Shown here piece after piece: positions 1 through 5,191 of a DNA stretch of 34,363 bases. The DNA comes from a virus: positions 1 through 34,363 of the IMG/VR virus record IMGVR_UViG_3300037119_003331. The stretch is one strand, 5' to 3'. The notes under the pieces are model-generated. The model worked only from the letters and a program-made list of their open reading frames with translations, searched no databases and was not told the origin of the DNA. Numbering within the stretch: the first letter of the stretch is position 1; every line of letters begins with the position of its first letter. A program made the position numbers and the translations under genes.

Positions 1-220
1 AGGGCATCGCGCCGCCGAAGCGGGCGTAGGTGCTGGCCTTGGGCTTGTTCCAGACATGGCCGCGCTTGGGGTTGGTGGTCTGGCTCACGAAGCGGAACCC
101 GGTGCCGGGCTTGTATTCGAGCCAGTACCGGATGCGGCAGCGGAGCCGGAACCCGTAGGGGTAGTCTTCAACGAGGTAGGCGGTTTCGGGGGTGGTGTGG
201 CCGGTGAGGATGCGGGTCAT
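1..220 (-). CDS. Conserved phage protein of unknown function (partial, runs off left edge)
   Basis: The gene starts at the ATG at 220, seven to eight bases downstream of an AAGGAGAA ribosome site, and is open to the left edge, so the C-terminus is missing. The visible 73 residues contain an aromatic and basic core (YPYGFRLRCRIRYWLEY) followed by a SQTTNPKRG stretch. Small phage proteins with this core are common, but I know of no assigned function. It has its own copy of the early promoter (243..271) and so heads a transcription unit separate from the longer leftward operon. That the gene is real is likely from the ribosome site and the natural amino acid composition; function unknown. Confidence 0.75.
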   Translation of the reverse strand, partial: MTRILTGHTTPETAYLVEDYPYGFRLRCRIRYWLEYKPGTGFRFVSQTTNPKRGHVWNKPKASTYARFGGAMP

Positions 221-242
221 GCGTGGTTCTCCTTTCGCCCTA

Positions 243-271
243 GATGTAAGCATTGGCTACAGAGGAGTCAA
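243..271 (-). promoter_or_regulatory. Early promoter copy 1 with embedded operator
   Basis: Read on the minus strand: TTGACT (271..266), a 17-nt spacer, then TACATC (248..243). The spacer and -10 contain TGTAGCCAATGCTTACA, an imperfect palindrome (TGTA-N9-TACA) also found at three other promoters in the window. It lies just upstream of the gene starting at 220. Confidence 0.7.
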
Positions 272-288
272 GGGGGTGAGTTACAAAA

Positions 289-720
289 TTATTCCTCCAC
301 CGGCTCCTCGTCTGGGGTGTCGGTCTTCCAGCCGTCGACGGTATCGGCGAGATCGCGCAGCATCTTGGCGGTCCAGCCGCACCACTGGTTCCGGTTGCCC
401 AGCCCCTCCCATTCGTCCCGGAGAAGCTCGCGCAGCGACATGATGCCGATCGCGTCTTCGTGGTTGCACAACTCCACGGCTAGTTCGCCTTGCTGGTATC
501 TGATCCACACATGGGCTTGCGCGCAGGCGTCGGCCGCATAGTCGGCAAAGCTCTCCTCAAGCAGCTTGGTAGCTCGCTTGATCTCGGCCTTTATCGCTTC
601 CTCGATCGGGTCCATGTTCAGTTCGAGTTCGATGTCGGCCATGCCGGCCCACTCGGCCCATTCCTTCATCCCCTCGCGGAGAAGCTTCAGGCCTTCCTCT
701 GATGGTTTCAGGTACATCAC
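289..720 (-). CDS. Hypothetical acidic early protein, 143 aa
   Basis: Last gene of the ten-gene leftward operon. Its start overlaps the stop of the upstream gene by 4 nt. The protein is acidic and mostly helical, with a Glu-rich N-terminal half (residues 1-60) and a Trp-containing C-terminal half (WCGWTAKMLRDLAD near residue 112). There are no recognised catalytic motifs, membrane segments or signal peptide. I do not recognise the family. Its position in a tight early operon suggests a host-takeover or accessory role, but nothing in the sequence proves it. Confidence 0.7.
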   Translation of the reverse strand: MMYLKPSEEGLKLLREGMKEWAEWAGMADIELELNMDPIEEAIKAEIKRATKLLEESFADYAADACAQAHVWIRYQQGELAVELCNHEDAIGIMSLRELLRDEWEGLGNRNQWCGWTAKMLRDLADTVDGWKTDTPDEEPVEE

Positions 721-905
721 CGGTTCTCCCTTGCCATTTGGTCGAGTCGGATCGCGGTGAGCAGGGCGAGCAGATGCTCCTCCCGGGGGCCGTCGATCGG
801 CGGCCAGTCGGGGCTGTCGAGTTCGCGGATTGCCTTGCGAACGAGATCAAGGTCTTCGCGGAGGGTGACTAGCTCAAACCATTCCGTGACGGTGCGCGGG
901 GTCAT
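717..905 (-). CDS. Hypothetical early protein, 62 aa
   Basis: The ATG at 905 overlaps the stop of the upstream gene (902..1102) by 4 nt, which fixes the start; the longer open frame reaching 1244 is an artefact. The product is a small, probably helical acidic protein with a proline break in the middle (SPDWPPIDGP). It has a 4-nt overlap with the downstream gene as well. No family recognised. Confidence 0.65.
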   Translation of the reverse strand: MTPRTVTEWFELVTLREDLDLVRKAIRELDSPDWPPIDGPREEHLLALLTAIRLDQMARENR

Positions 906-1102
906 GGCTTCAGTCCCTTGAAATCGAGCGCTGGCACAGCGCCGCTGATCGAAATGCGCTGGTGGGCCAGCCAGACGGCCGACACTAGCCTTAGCTGCCA
1001 GTCCTCGCCGTAGCGAATGCGGGTCAGGTGATACGAAGCACGCGGCGACCACACCTTTCGGAAGTAGAAGAAGGTGTCCCGGAAGCAGGCAGGGTGGGTC
1101 AT
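902..1102 (-). CDS. Hypothetical basic early protein, 66 aa
   Basis: Small basic protein rich in aromatic residues near its N-terminus (FFYFRKVW). Start and stop both overlap neighbouring genes by 4 nt, so translation is probably coupled along the operon. No motif recognised. Confidence 0.6.
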   Translation of the reverse strand: MTHPACFRDTFFYFRKVWSPRASYHLTRIRYGEDWQLRLVSAVWLAHQRISISGAVPALDFKGLKP

Positions 1103-1389
1103 GCGGGCACCTCCGTAGGCTTCGCAAGCGACTTGATGACGGCCTCGACGGTCGCCTCGACTTCATTGGTGTGGGTCGGGTGAGTGTAGACGTCCCAACC
1201 GCCGTCCTTGAAGGTCTGGACGATGAAGGTGCCCCAATCGCCATTGCCGTTGTTGGCGAGGAGGTGGGTCATCCAAGCGATCTGCGTGTCTTTTGGTCCC
1301 TTGATCTCCCAGTTGATATGCACCGCGTAGCCGCGCTTGCGCAGCGCCTGTGCCAGCGTGTTGTCGGGGTAGGTGTGGGTCTTGGTCAT
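1099..1389 (-). CDS. Hypothetical early protein, 96 aa
   Basis: Starts with MTKTHTY and overlaps both neighbours by 4 nt. The central part (WEIKGPKDTQIAWMTHLL, near residue 27) looks like a mixed alpha/beta fold. No cysteine cluster, membrane segment or nuclease motif is visible. Function unknown. Confidence 0.65.
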   Translation of the reverse strand: MTKTHTYPDNTLAQALRKRGYAVHINWEIKGPKDTQIAWMTHLLANNGNGDWGTFIVQTFKDGGWDVYTHPTHTNEVEATVEAVIKSLAKPTEVPA

Positions 1390-1577
1390 GCTGGCTCTCC
1401 TTCTAGGTAGATGATGTCATCGGTCCCCTCGGGGATTTTGACCGCCACTGCGTCGAGGCGACCCCGGGCGCGGAGTTCGATCGCCTTCGCGACCGCGTCC
1501 TCCGCATGGTTGAACCGCAAGTCGACGGGGCCGAAGAACTCCATCCAGACGACGGCGATCACTTCTGGCTTGGTCAT
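1386..1577 (-). CDS. Hypothetical early protein, 63 aa
   Basis: Small protein starting MTKPEVIAVVWMEFFGP with a beta-strand-like N-terminus and an amphipathic helix (EDAVAKAIELRARGR). Overlaps of 4 nt on both sides place it firmly in the operon. No family recognised. Confidence 0.65.
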   Translation of the reverse strand: MTKPEVIAVVWMEFFGPVDLRFNHAEDAVAKAIELRARGRLDAVAVKIPEGTDDIIYLEGEPA

Positions 1578-1963
1578 GTCGTCTCCTTTCCGTTGTTCAT
1601 CAGGATGCAGGCGATCGCGGCGCGCTGGCTCTCCCCAGCGGCCTTGGTCATGGCCCGGGTGTCCCAGAGCGTCCCGGTCTTGCGGTTGGGGCCGCCGCCG
1701 AAGCCGATGACGTCAAAGTGGGGCGTTATCTCCTTGTTGACGTTGGGCTCGTCGCCGCCGTCGTGGTAGCAGACGTCCACGCACTGGGGCGGGCCGCCGT
1801 TCCGGTAGGGCATGAAGCTGAAGGTGATCCGCTTGCCCTCACTGGTCTTGGCGCTGATCGTGAAGCCGCCGTCAGGGACGTCGACCGCCAGCGTCGGGAC
1901 GCGGTTGAACTCGGCGTAGCCGGCGGCCACGGCGTTCTCGGTCTTGGTGTAGAGCTTGGTCAT
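1574..1963 (-). CDS. Hypothetical early protein, 129 aa
   Basis: Largest central gene of the operon. The N-terminus (MTKLYTK) resembles that of the first rightward gene (MTKLYAN, 3295..3609), but the rest differs. The body is beta-rich and glycine-containing (DVIGFGGGPNRKTGT). No catalytic motif I can name. Both ends overlap neighbours by 4 nt. Confidence 0.65.
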   Translation of the reverse strand: MTKLYTKTENAVAAGYAEFNRVPTLAVDVPDGGFTISAKTSEGKRITFSFMPYRNGGPPQCVDVCYHDGGDEPNVNKEITPHFDVIGFGGGPNRKTGTLWDTRAMTKAAGESQRAAIACILMNNGKETT

Positions 1964-2166
1964 GTCATGTTCCTTTCGATGACGTAGATTTCGAGGCCGC
2001 AGCCGCCCTTGCGGACCAGCGCGGCATCGGCCGCGTCATGGCCGTCAGGATCGACTTCAAAGGCAACCAGTTCTCCCATGCCCGCGAGGAAGTCGCGGGC
2101 CTTCTCGATCGTCTCGACCGTCGCCACAATGCGGCTGAAGGGGGAGAGTCGGATTTTGTAGGTCAT
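1960..2166 (-). CDS. Hypothetical early protein, 68 aa
   Basis: Small acidic protein with an alternating beta/alpha look: MTYKIRLSPFSRI, then a helix (EKARDFLAGMGEL), then a strand near the C-terminus. Four-nucleotide overlaps at both ends. No recognised function. Confidence 0.65.
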   Translation of the reverse strand: MTYKIRLSPFSRIVATVETIEKARDFLAGMGELVAFEVDPDGHDAADAALVRKGGCGLEIYVIERNMT

Positions 2167-2381
2167 CTTGCATCCCTCGCGTAGCGAACCTTGCCGTCGT
2201 AATCGACCCAGAGCGGCGTCTCATGGTGGCCGCCGTCCTTGACCCACTGGCGGGCGTACTCTGGGCTGACCCGGTCGTAGCCGACGCGGCTTATGTCGGC
2301 CTGCTCGGTCTGGCGCTGGGTCGACTCGACCAGCGTGGTGTGGGGGTATGGCCCCGGGTGGCTGCGTAGGTAGTAGGTCAT
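2163..2381 (-). CDS. Hypothetical early protein, 72 aa
   Basis: The start is the ATG at 2381, which overlaps the stop of the upstream gene by 4 nt; the longer reading frame to 2477 is not needed. The product begins MTYYLRSHPGPYPHTT and is hydrophilic, rich in Tyr, His and Arg. No motif recognised. Confidence 0.65.
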   Translation of the reverse strand: MTYYLRSHPGPYPHTTLVESTQRQTEQADISRVGYDRVSPEYARQWVKDGGHHETPLWVDYDGKVRYARDAR

Positions 2382-2668
2382 GCCTGTCTCCTCAGTTCGT
2401 TGTGGTATCTGGCGGGCACTTTCGCGCCGTCTTCGAAGTGGCTGGGCAGGGTGCCGTCGATGTCGAGGTAGACCCACTGGCGATCGACGATGCCCTCAAG
2501 GTCGTTGCCGACATCTCGGACCAGCCCGATCGAGCAGGGCTCGTGATCCTTGGCCCAGTCGACGGCCTCGGCGTAGGTCGCGAAGTGGCAGACCTCGGTG
2601 ATGTCAGTGCCGTCGTCGTTGAGCGTCTCGACCAGCCACTCGATGGTGGTGATCATCTTGTCGGTCAT
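2378..2668 (-). CDS. Hypothetical acidic early protein, 96 aa
   Basis: The ATG at 2668 is chosen because it overlaps the upstream stop by 4 nt, as everywhere else in this operon. The protein has two Cys (EVCHFA, EPCSIG) too far apart for a clear zinc site, and an acidic stretch VYLDIDGTLPS near residue 67. That stretch loosely resembles a HAD-type DxDGT phosphatase motif, but in a 96-residue protein, near the C-terminus, this is probably coincidence. Function unknown. Confidence 0.65.
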   Translation of the reverse strand: MTDKMITTIEWLVETLNDDGTDITEVCHFATYAEAVDWAKDHEPCSIGLVRDVGNDLEGIVDRQWVYLDIDGTLPSHFEDGAKVPARYHNELRRQA

Positions 2669-2889
2669 GCCGGCTCCTTCTGGATGGCCTTGAGGATCGC
2701 GTAGGCCTCGCGCAGGCCGCCGAAGCTCCTGCTGCGCTGGCCGGGGCCGTTGCCCTCGTCGTAGTGCCAAGGCGGGGCGAGGTGGACGAAGAAGCGGTCT
2801 TCATCCATGCCCTCGTTCTCGACCTCCTCGACACGATCGGGGAAGCGGGCGGTGATCTTGGCGCGGACCTCCCTGATGTTGATGATCAT
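2665..2889 (-). CDS. Hypothetical early protein, 74 aa
   Basis: The ATG at 2889 overlaps the upstream stop by 4 nt. N-terminus MIINIREVRAKI is strand-plus-helix; the C-terminal part (FGGLREAYAILKAIQKE) is a likely amphipathic helix. No recognised family. Confidence 0.65.
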   Translation of the reverse strand: MIINIREVRAKITARFPDRVEEVENEGMDEDRFFVHLAPPWHYDEGNGPGQRSRSFGGLREAYAILKAIQKEPA

Positions 2890-3152
2890 GCTCCGTACTC
2901 CTTCTTGGGCTGGGTGATCTCCAGCCCCATCAGGGCGAGGCCGGTGCTGCGGGCGCTGAACTTCGCGCCGTCCGGCGTCTTGCACCCTTCCAGCCCGGTC
3001 ATCCCGAAGAAGACGTTCGTCGCGTGCCGGACGGTGTGGGTGGAGTGGAGCGCCTCGACGGCGGCCCGGTAGAGCCCTTCGTCGTTGCCGATCCAGAGTG
3101 CCACGTTCCAAGCGTTCCAGCTTTCGTGGCCGTTGTATTCGCGTGCGGTCAT
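2886..3152 (-). CDS. Small phage protein, first gene of leftward operon (DUF7249-like)
   Basis: The ATG at 3152 is preferred over an in-frame GTG at 3173: an AAGGAG site lies 7 nt upstream of 3152, whereas the GTG sits before that ribosome site. The 88-residue product begins with YNGHESWNAWNVALWIGNDE, a Trp/Asn-rich pattern found in a family of small phage proteins that I recall as DUF7249; that name is from memory. It is the first gene after promoter copy 2 (3175..3202) and so probably the most highly expressed of the ten. Function unknown. Confidence 0.7.
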   Translation of the reverse strand: MTAREYNGHESWNAWNVALWIGNDEGLYRAAVEALHSTHTVRHATNVFFGMTGLEGCKTPDGAKFSARSTGLALMGLEITQPKKEYGA

Positions 3153-3174
3153 GGGCAGTGCTCCTTTCGCCACT

Positions 3175-3202
3175 AATGTAATCGTTGGCTACAAGGAGTC
3201 AA
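3175..3202 (-). promoter_or_regulatory. Early promoter copy 2 with embedded operator
   Basis: Read on the minus strand: TTGACT (3202..3197), a 16-nt spacer and TACATT (3180..3175). TGTAGCCAACGATTACA spans the spacer and -10. It drives the ten-gene leftward operon and is divergent from promoter copy 3, with 44 nt of AT-rich DNA between the two -35 boxes. Confidence 0.8.
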
Positions 3203-3246
3203 GAGGGGTGATGCCAATTATTTTGATTTCGTAGTGCGACAACCCC

Positions 3247-3274
3247 TTGACAGGGCGTAGCCAGTACTTACATT
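3247..3274 (+). promoter_or_regulatory. Early promoter copy 3 with embedded operator
   Basis: TTGACA (3247..3252), a 16-nt spacer and TACATT (3269..3274), with CGTAGCCAGTACTTACA across spacer and -10. A GAAAGGAG ribosome site and the ATG at 3295 follow. The -35 is a perfect sigma70-type hexamer. Confidence 0.8.
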
Positions 3275-3294
3275 AGGGGTGAAAGGAGAAGCCA

Positions 3295-3609
3295 ATGACC
3301 AAGCTCTACGCCAACGAACTCGGCTGGACCGACGTCACCCCCTACGAGGTGGTCGAGGTCCGCACCGAGAACAAGATGATGATCCGGCGCATGGCCACCG
3401 AGCGCGACCCGACTTGGAAGATGGACTTCCACCCCGGCGGCTTCGTCGGCCACGTCGCCAACGACCGCGAGCAGCGGTGGTTCATCACCCCCGATCCCGA
3501 AGCCCCGGTCTTCGCGATCCGGCTGAACAAGAGCGGCTGGAGAGACAAGTGGGGCAACCGCTACAGGGTCGAGGACAAGCCCCACAAGTTCCACGACCAC
3601 AACTTCTAG
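3295..3609 (+). CDS. Hypothetical early protein, 104 aa
   Basis: First gene of the rightward early operon, preceded by a clear GAAAGGAG site. The product begins MTKLYANELGWTDVTPYEVV; its middle (PGGFVGHVANDREQRWFITP) and basic C-terminus (WGNRYRVEDKPHKFHDH) suggest a compact beta-rich protein. Similar small proteins are frequent in phage early regions, but I know of no function. Confidence 0.75.
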   Translation: MTKLYANELGWTDVTPYEVVEVRTENKMMIRRMATERDPTWKMDFHPGGFVGHVANDREQRWFITPDPEAPVFAIRLNKSGWRDKWGNRYRVEDKPHKFHDHNF

Positions 3610-3618
3610 GAGGACCGA

Positions 3619-3804
3619 GTGATCATCAACCCCGTCACCGTCAAGTTCAGCCGCCACGAACTGGAAGCGGCCCACCGCGTCATCGAGCTTGCCATCGCCT
3701 CTCGCGCCACCGGCAAGGCGCGGCGGCGCGCTCTGGAAGGCGCGATCTGGAGCATCGAGCACGCCCTGTACGCGGCTGACCAGAAGAAGGAGGAACCCGC
3801 ATGA
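3619..3804 (+). CDS. Hypothetical early protein, 61 aa
   Basis: GTG start at 3619, placed 6 nt after a strong GGAGG site. The product is helical and basic (FSRHELEAAHRVIELAIASR, then RRRALEGAIWSIEHAL). It overlaps the next gene by 4 nt. No family recognised. Confidence 0.65.
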   Translation: MIINPVTVKFSRHELEAAHRVIELAIASRATGKARRRALEGAIWSIEHALYAADQKKEEPA

Positions 3805-4112
3805 GCCTGAACACCGATCTCGTCAACGCCATCGGCGCGCTGCCGGTCAAGAAGGCCGCCACGATGGCCAAGGCCGCCCACAAGGTGCTGCGCAGGCACG
3901 CCAAGCTCCACGGCATGGACCCCGACATCGAGGTGTTCATCAAGCCGCCCAAGGCGAGGCACTTCGGCTCCGAGTGCTGGGTCGTGTGCTGGGAGGCCGG
4001 ACCCTACGAGTGGGGCATCCCGGCGAGCATGAGCATCGTCACCGCCACCGGCAAGCTGGCCGAAACCTACTACGGCTTTGACCTCCTCTTTTTCCCCGGA
4101 GAAGACAGATGA
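3801..4112 (+). CDS. Hypothetical early protein, 103 aa
   Basis: Starts 4 nt inside the upstream gene. The N-terminal half is helical and basic (KKAATMAKAAHKVLRRHAK); the C-terminal half is aromatic with a WVVCWEAGPYEWG stretch near residue 61. No catalytic or membrane motif. Function unknown. Confidence 0.65.
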   Translation: MSLNTDLVNAIGALPVKKAATMAKAAHKVLRRHAKLHGMDPDIEVFIKPPKARHFGSECWVVCWEAGPYEWGIPASMSIVTATGKLAETYYGFDLLFFPGEDR

Positions 4113-4297
4113 GACTCTACACCTTCCGCGACCAAGACCAGAAGCCGGTCGCCGTCAACCTCGACCTCCTGCTCTATGCCGAAACATTCCGGCGGACCAC
4201 GCACGGCCCTGAGATGACTAGGCTGGTCTTCGCGACCGCCGAATATGTCGCGATCGACATGCCTCTGGCCGCCTTCGTCGATCTGGTCACCAGATGA
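4109..4297 (+). CDS. Hypothetical early protein, 62 aa
   Basis: Small soluble protein beginning MRLYTFRDQDQKPVAVNLDL, with a beta-rich pattern. It overlaps genes on both sides by 4 nt, so it belongs to the same translated unit. No family recognised. Confidence 0.6.
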   Translation: MRLYTFRDQDQKPVAVNLDLLLYAETFRRTTHGPEMTRLVFATAEYVAIDMPLAAFVDLVTR

Positions 4298-4485
4298 ACT
4301 GGCTCCAGAAGGCAGGCGCAGCGGTGGGCGGCTCCATGATCGCCGGCCCCATCGCGCTTGAGACAAGCCCCATCGCCGTCTTCCAGAACGTGGGCGACCT
4401 CCTGCTTTGCTACTTGATTGGAGCGGGCATACTCGGGTTGGTTGGCTGGTCCTTGCCAGACGACGACAACCACACAAGAGACTGA
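4294..4485 (+). CDS. Small membrane protein, 63 aa
   Basis: The C-terminal half has one clear hydrophobic segment (LLLCYLIGAGILGLVGW, residues about 38-54) followed by an acidic tail; a weaker hydrophobic stretch lies near residues 8-22. It is therefore probably an inner-membrane protein with one or two passes. It is encoded among early genes, not next to a recognisable lysin, so a holin role is not indicated. Overlaps the upstream gene by 4 nt. Confidence 0.6.
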   Translation: MNWLQKAGAAVGGSMIAGPIALETSPIAVFQNVGDLLLCYLIGAGILGLVGWSLPDDDNHTRD

Positions 4486-4539
4486 CAGCCTAGCTCCCGT
4501 GTCGTTTTCGCACTACATATCCCGAAAGAGGAGATGCGA

Positions 4540-4803
4540 ATGGACGCCAAGAAGCCCGGCCCCGGCCGGCCGCATAGCGGCAAGAAGATGATCACGCTAA
4601 GGCTGGAGCCAGATATCATCGAGCACTACCGGGCGACCGGCAAAGGCTGGTTGGCGCGCATCAATGAGACGCTAAGGCGATCAATCACGGCCCGACAGAA
4701 GTGGGCCGCTGTAAGAGATGCGAAGAAAAAGGTCGGCAAGGTGGTGAAGGCCGCATCCCGCGCCGCGAAAGCGAATGGAGGACAGTCGTCCGGTCCCGCT
4801 TGA
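4540..4803 (+). CDS. BrnA-like ribbon-helix-helix protein (orphan antitoxin-like)
   Basis: The ATG at 4540 sits 6 nt after GAGGAG; the ATG at 4534 would touch the ribosome site. Residues about 18-48 (MITLRLEPDIIEHYRATGKG, then ARINETLRRSI) match the DNA-binding core of BrnA-type antitoxins and related RHH proteins, in which a strand contacts DNA and the following helix ends in a R-I-N-x-x-L pattern. The rest is a Lys/Ala-rich basic tail. No BrnT toxin gene is adjacent, so it may act as a stand-alone repressor or as an antidote to a host toxin. Its 3' end overlaps the opposite-strand gene 4685..5191 by 119 nt. Confidence 0.65.
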   Translation: MDAKKPGPGRPHSGKKMITLRLEPDIIEHYRATGKGWLARINETLRRSITARQKWAAVRDAKKKVGKVVKAASRAAKANGGQSSGPA

Positions 4804-5191
4804 AGAGATAGCCGACGTATGAGGTCTTCAGCTTCTTGTGGTTGTTCCGACAATTGACCACCACGGCCACGATCGCATCGTGTCGGGCCTCGGCGATCTT
4901 CACCACACCTCTATCCGTAGCGAGAATGTCGGCGCTCGTCAGACCATGCCACCACGCCACCCGGGCGATTAGCTCCTCGGGTGGCGTGTAGTCGAGGATC
5001 GGCACCGGGGGACTGTGCAGCAACCGCCCATAGCGGCGATCGGCATCGACCAGTGCCTGCCAGTCCTGACGCTGCTCTTTCTGCCAGCGCAGCGACAGGG
5101 CGACCACCCGGTCCCGTCGAGGCGTCGGCCGGATCGGATCGTTCACCGGCTGCGCGCCGGCCATCGTCTGCCGGTATGCAACGAGGATCAT
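4685..5191 (-). CDS. DnaA domain IV-like DNA-binding protein
   Basis: This 168-residue protein has a C-terminal half resembling DnaA domain IV, the helix-turn-helix region that binds DnaA boxes: VAWWHGLTSADILATDR (about residues 73-89), a conserved helix (KIAEARHDAIVAVVV), then YLFKRDRTTVLHSLSR (about 128-143). The last stretch corresponds to the DnaA signature with a D-H-T-T-V-L-H core; here His is replaced by Arg. No Walker ATPase domain is present. Such stand-alone proteins could bind DnaA boxes in the phage origin or interfere with host initiation. The start overlaps the methyltransferase stop by 4 nt. The last 20-odd residues, Pro/Ser-rich, lie over the convergent RHH gene. Confidence 0.75.
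   Translation of the reverse strand: MILVAYRQTMAGAQPVNDPIRPTPRRDRVVALSLRWQKEQRQDWQALVDADRRYGRLLHSPPVPILDYTPPEELIARVAWWHGLTSADILATDRGVVKIAEARHDAIVAVVVNCRNNHKKLKTSYVGYLFKRDRTTVLHSLSRRGMRPSPPCRPFSSHLLQRPTSVGP

Noticed and set aside
717-1244. 175-aa open frame on the minus strand
   Set aside because: Only its last 62 codons agree with the 4-nt overlap pattern; the rest is a shadow of two other genes.
2440-2480. HAD phosphatase motif (DIDGT) in the 96-aa early protein
   Set aside because: The protein is too short and the motif is near its C-terminus; other HAD motifs are missing.
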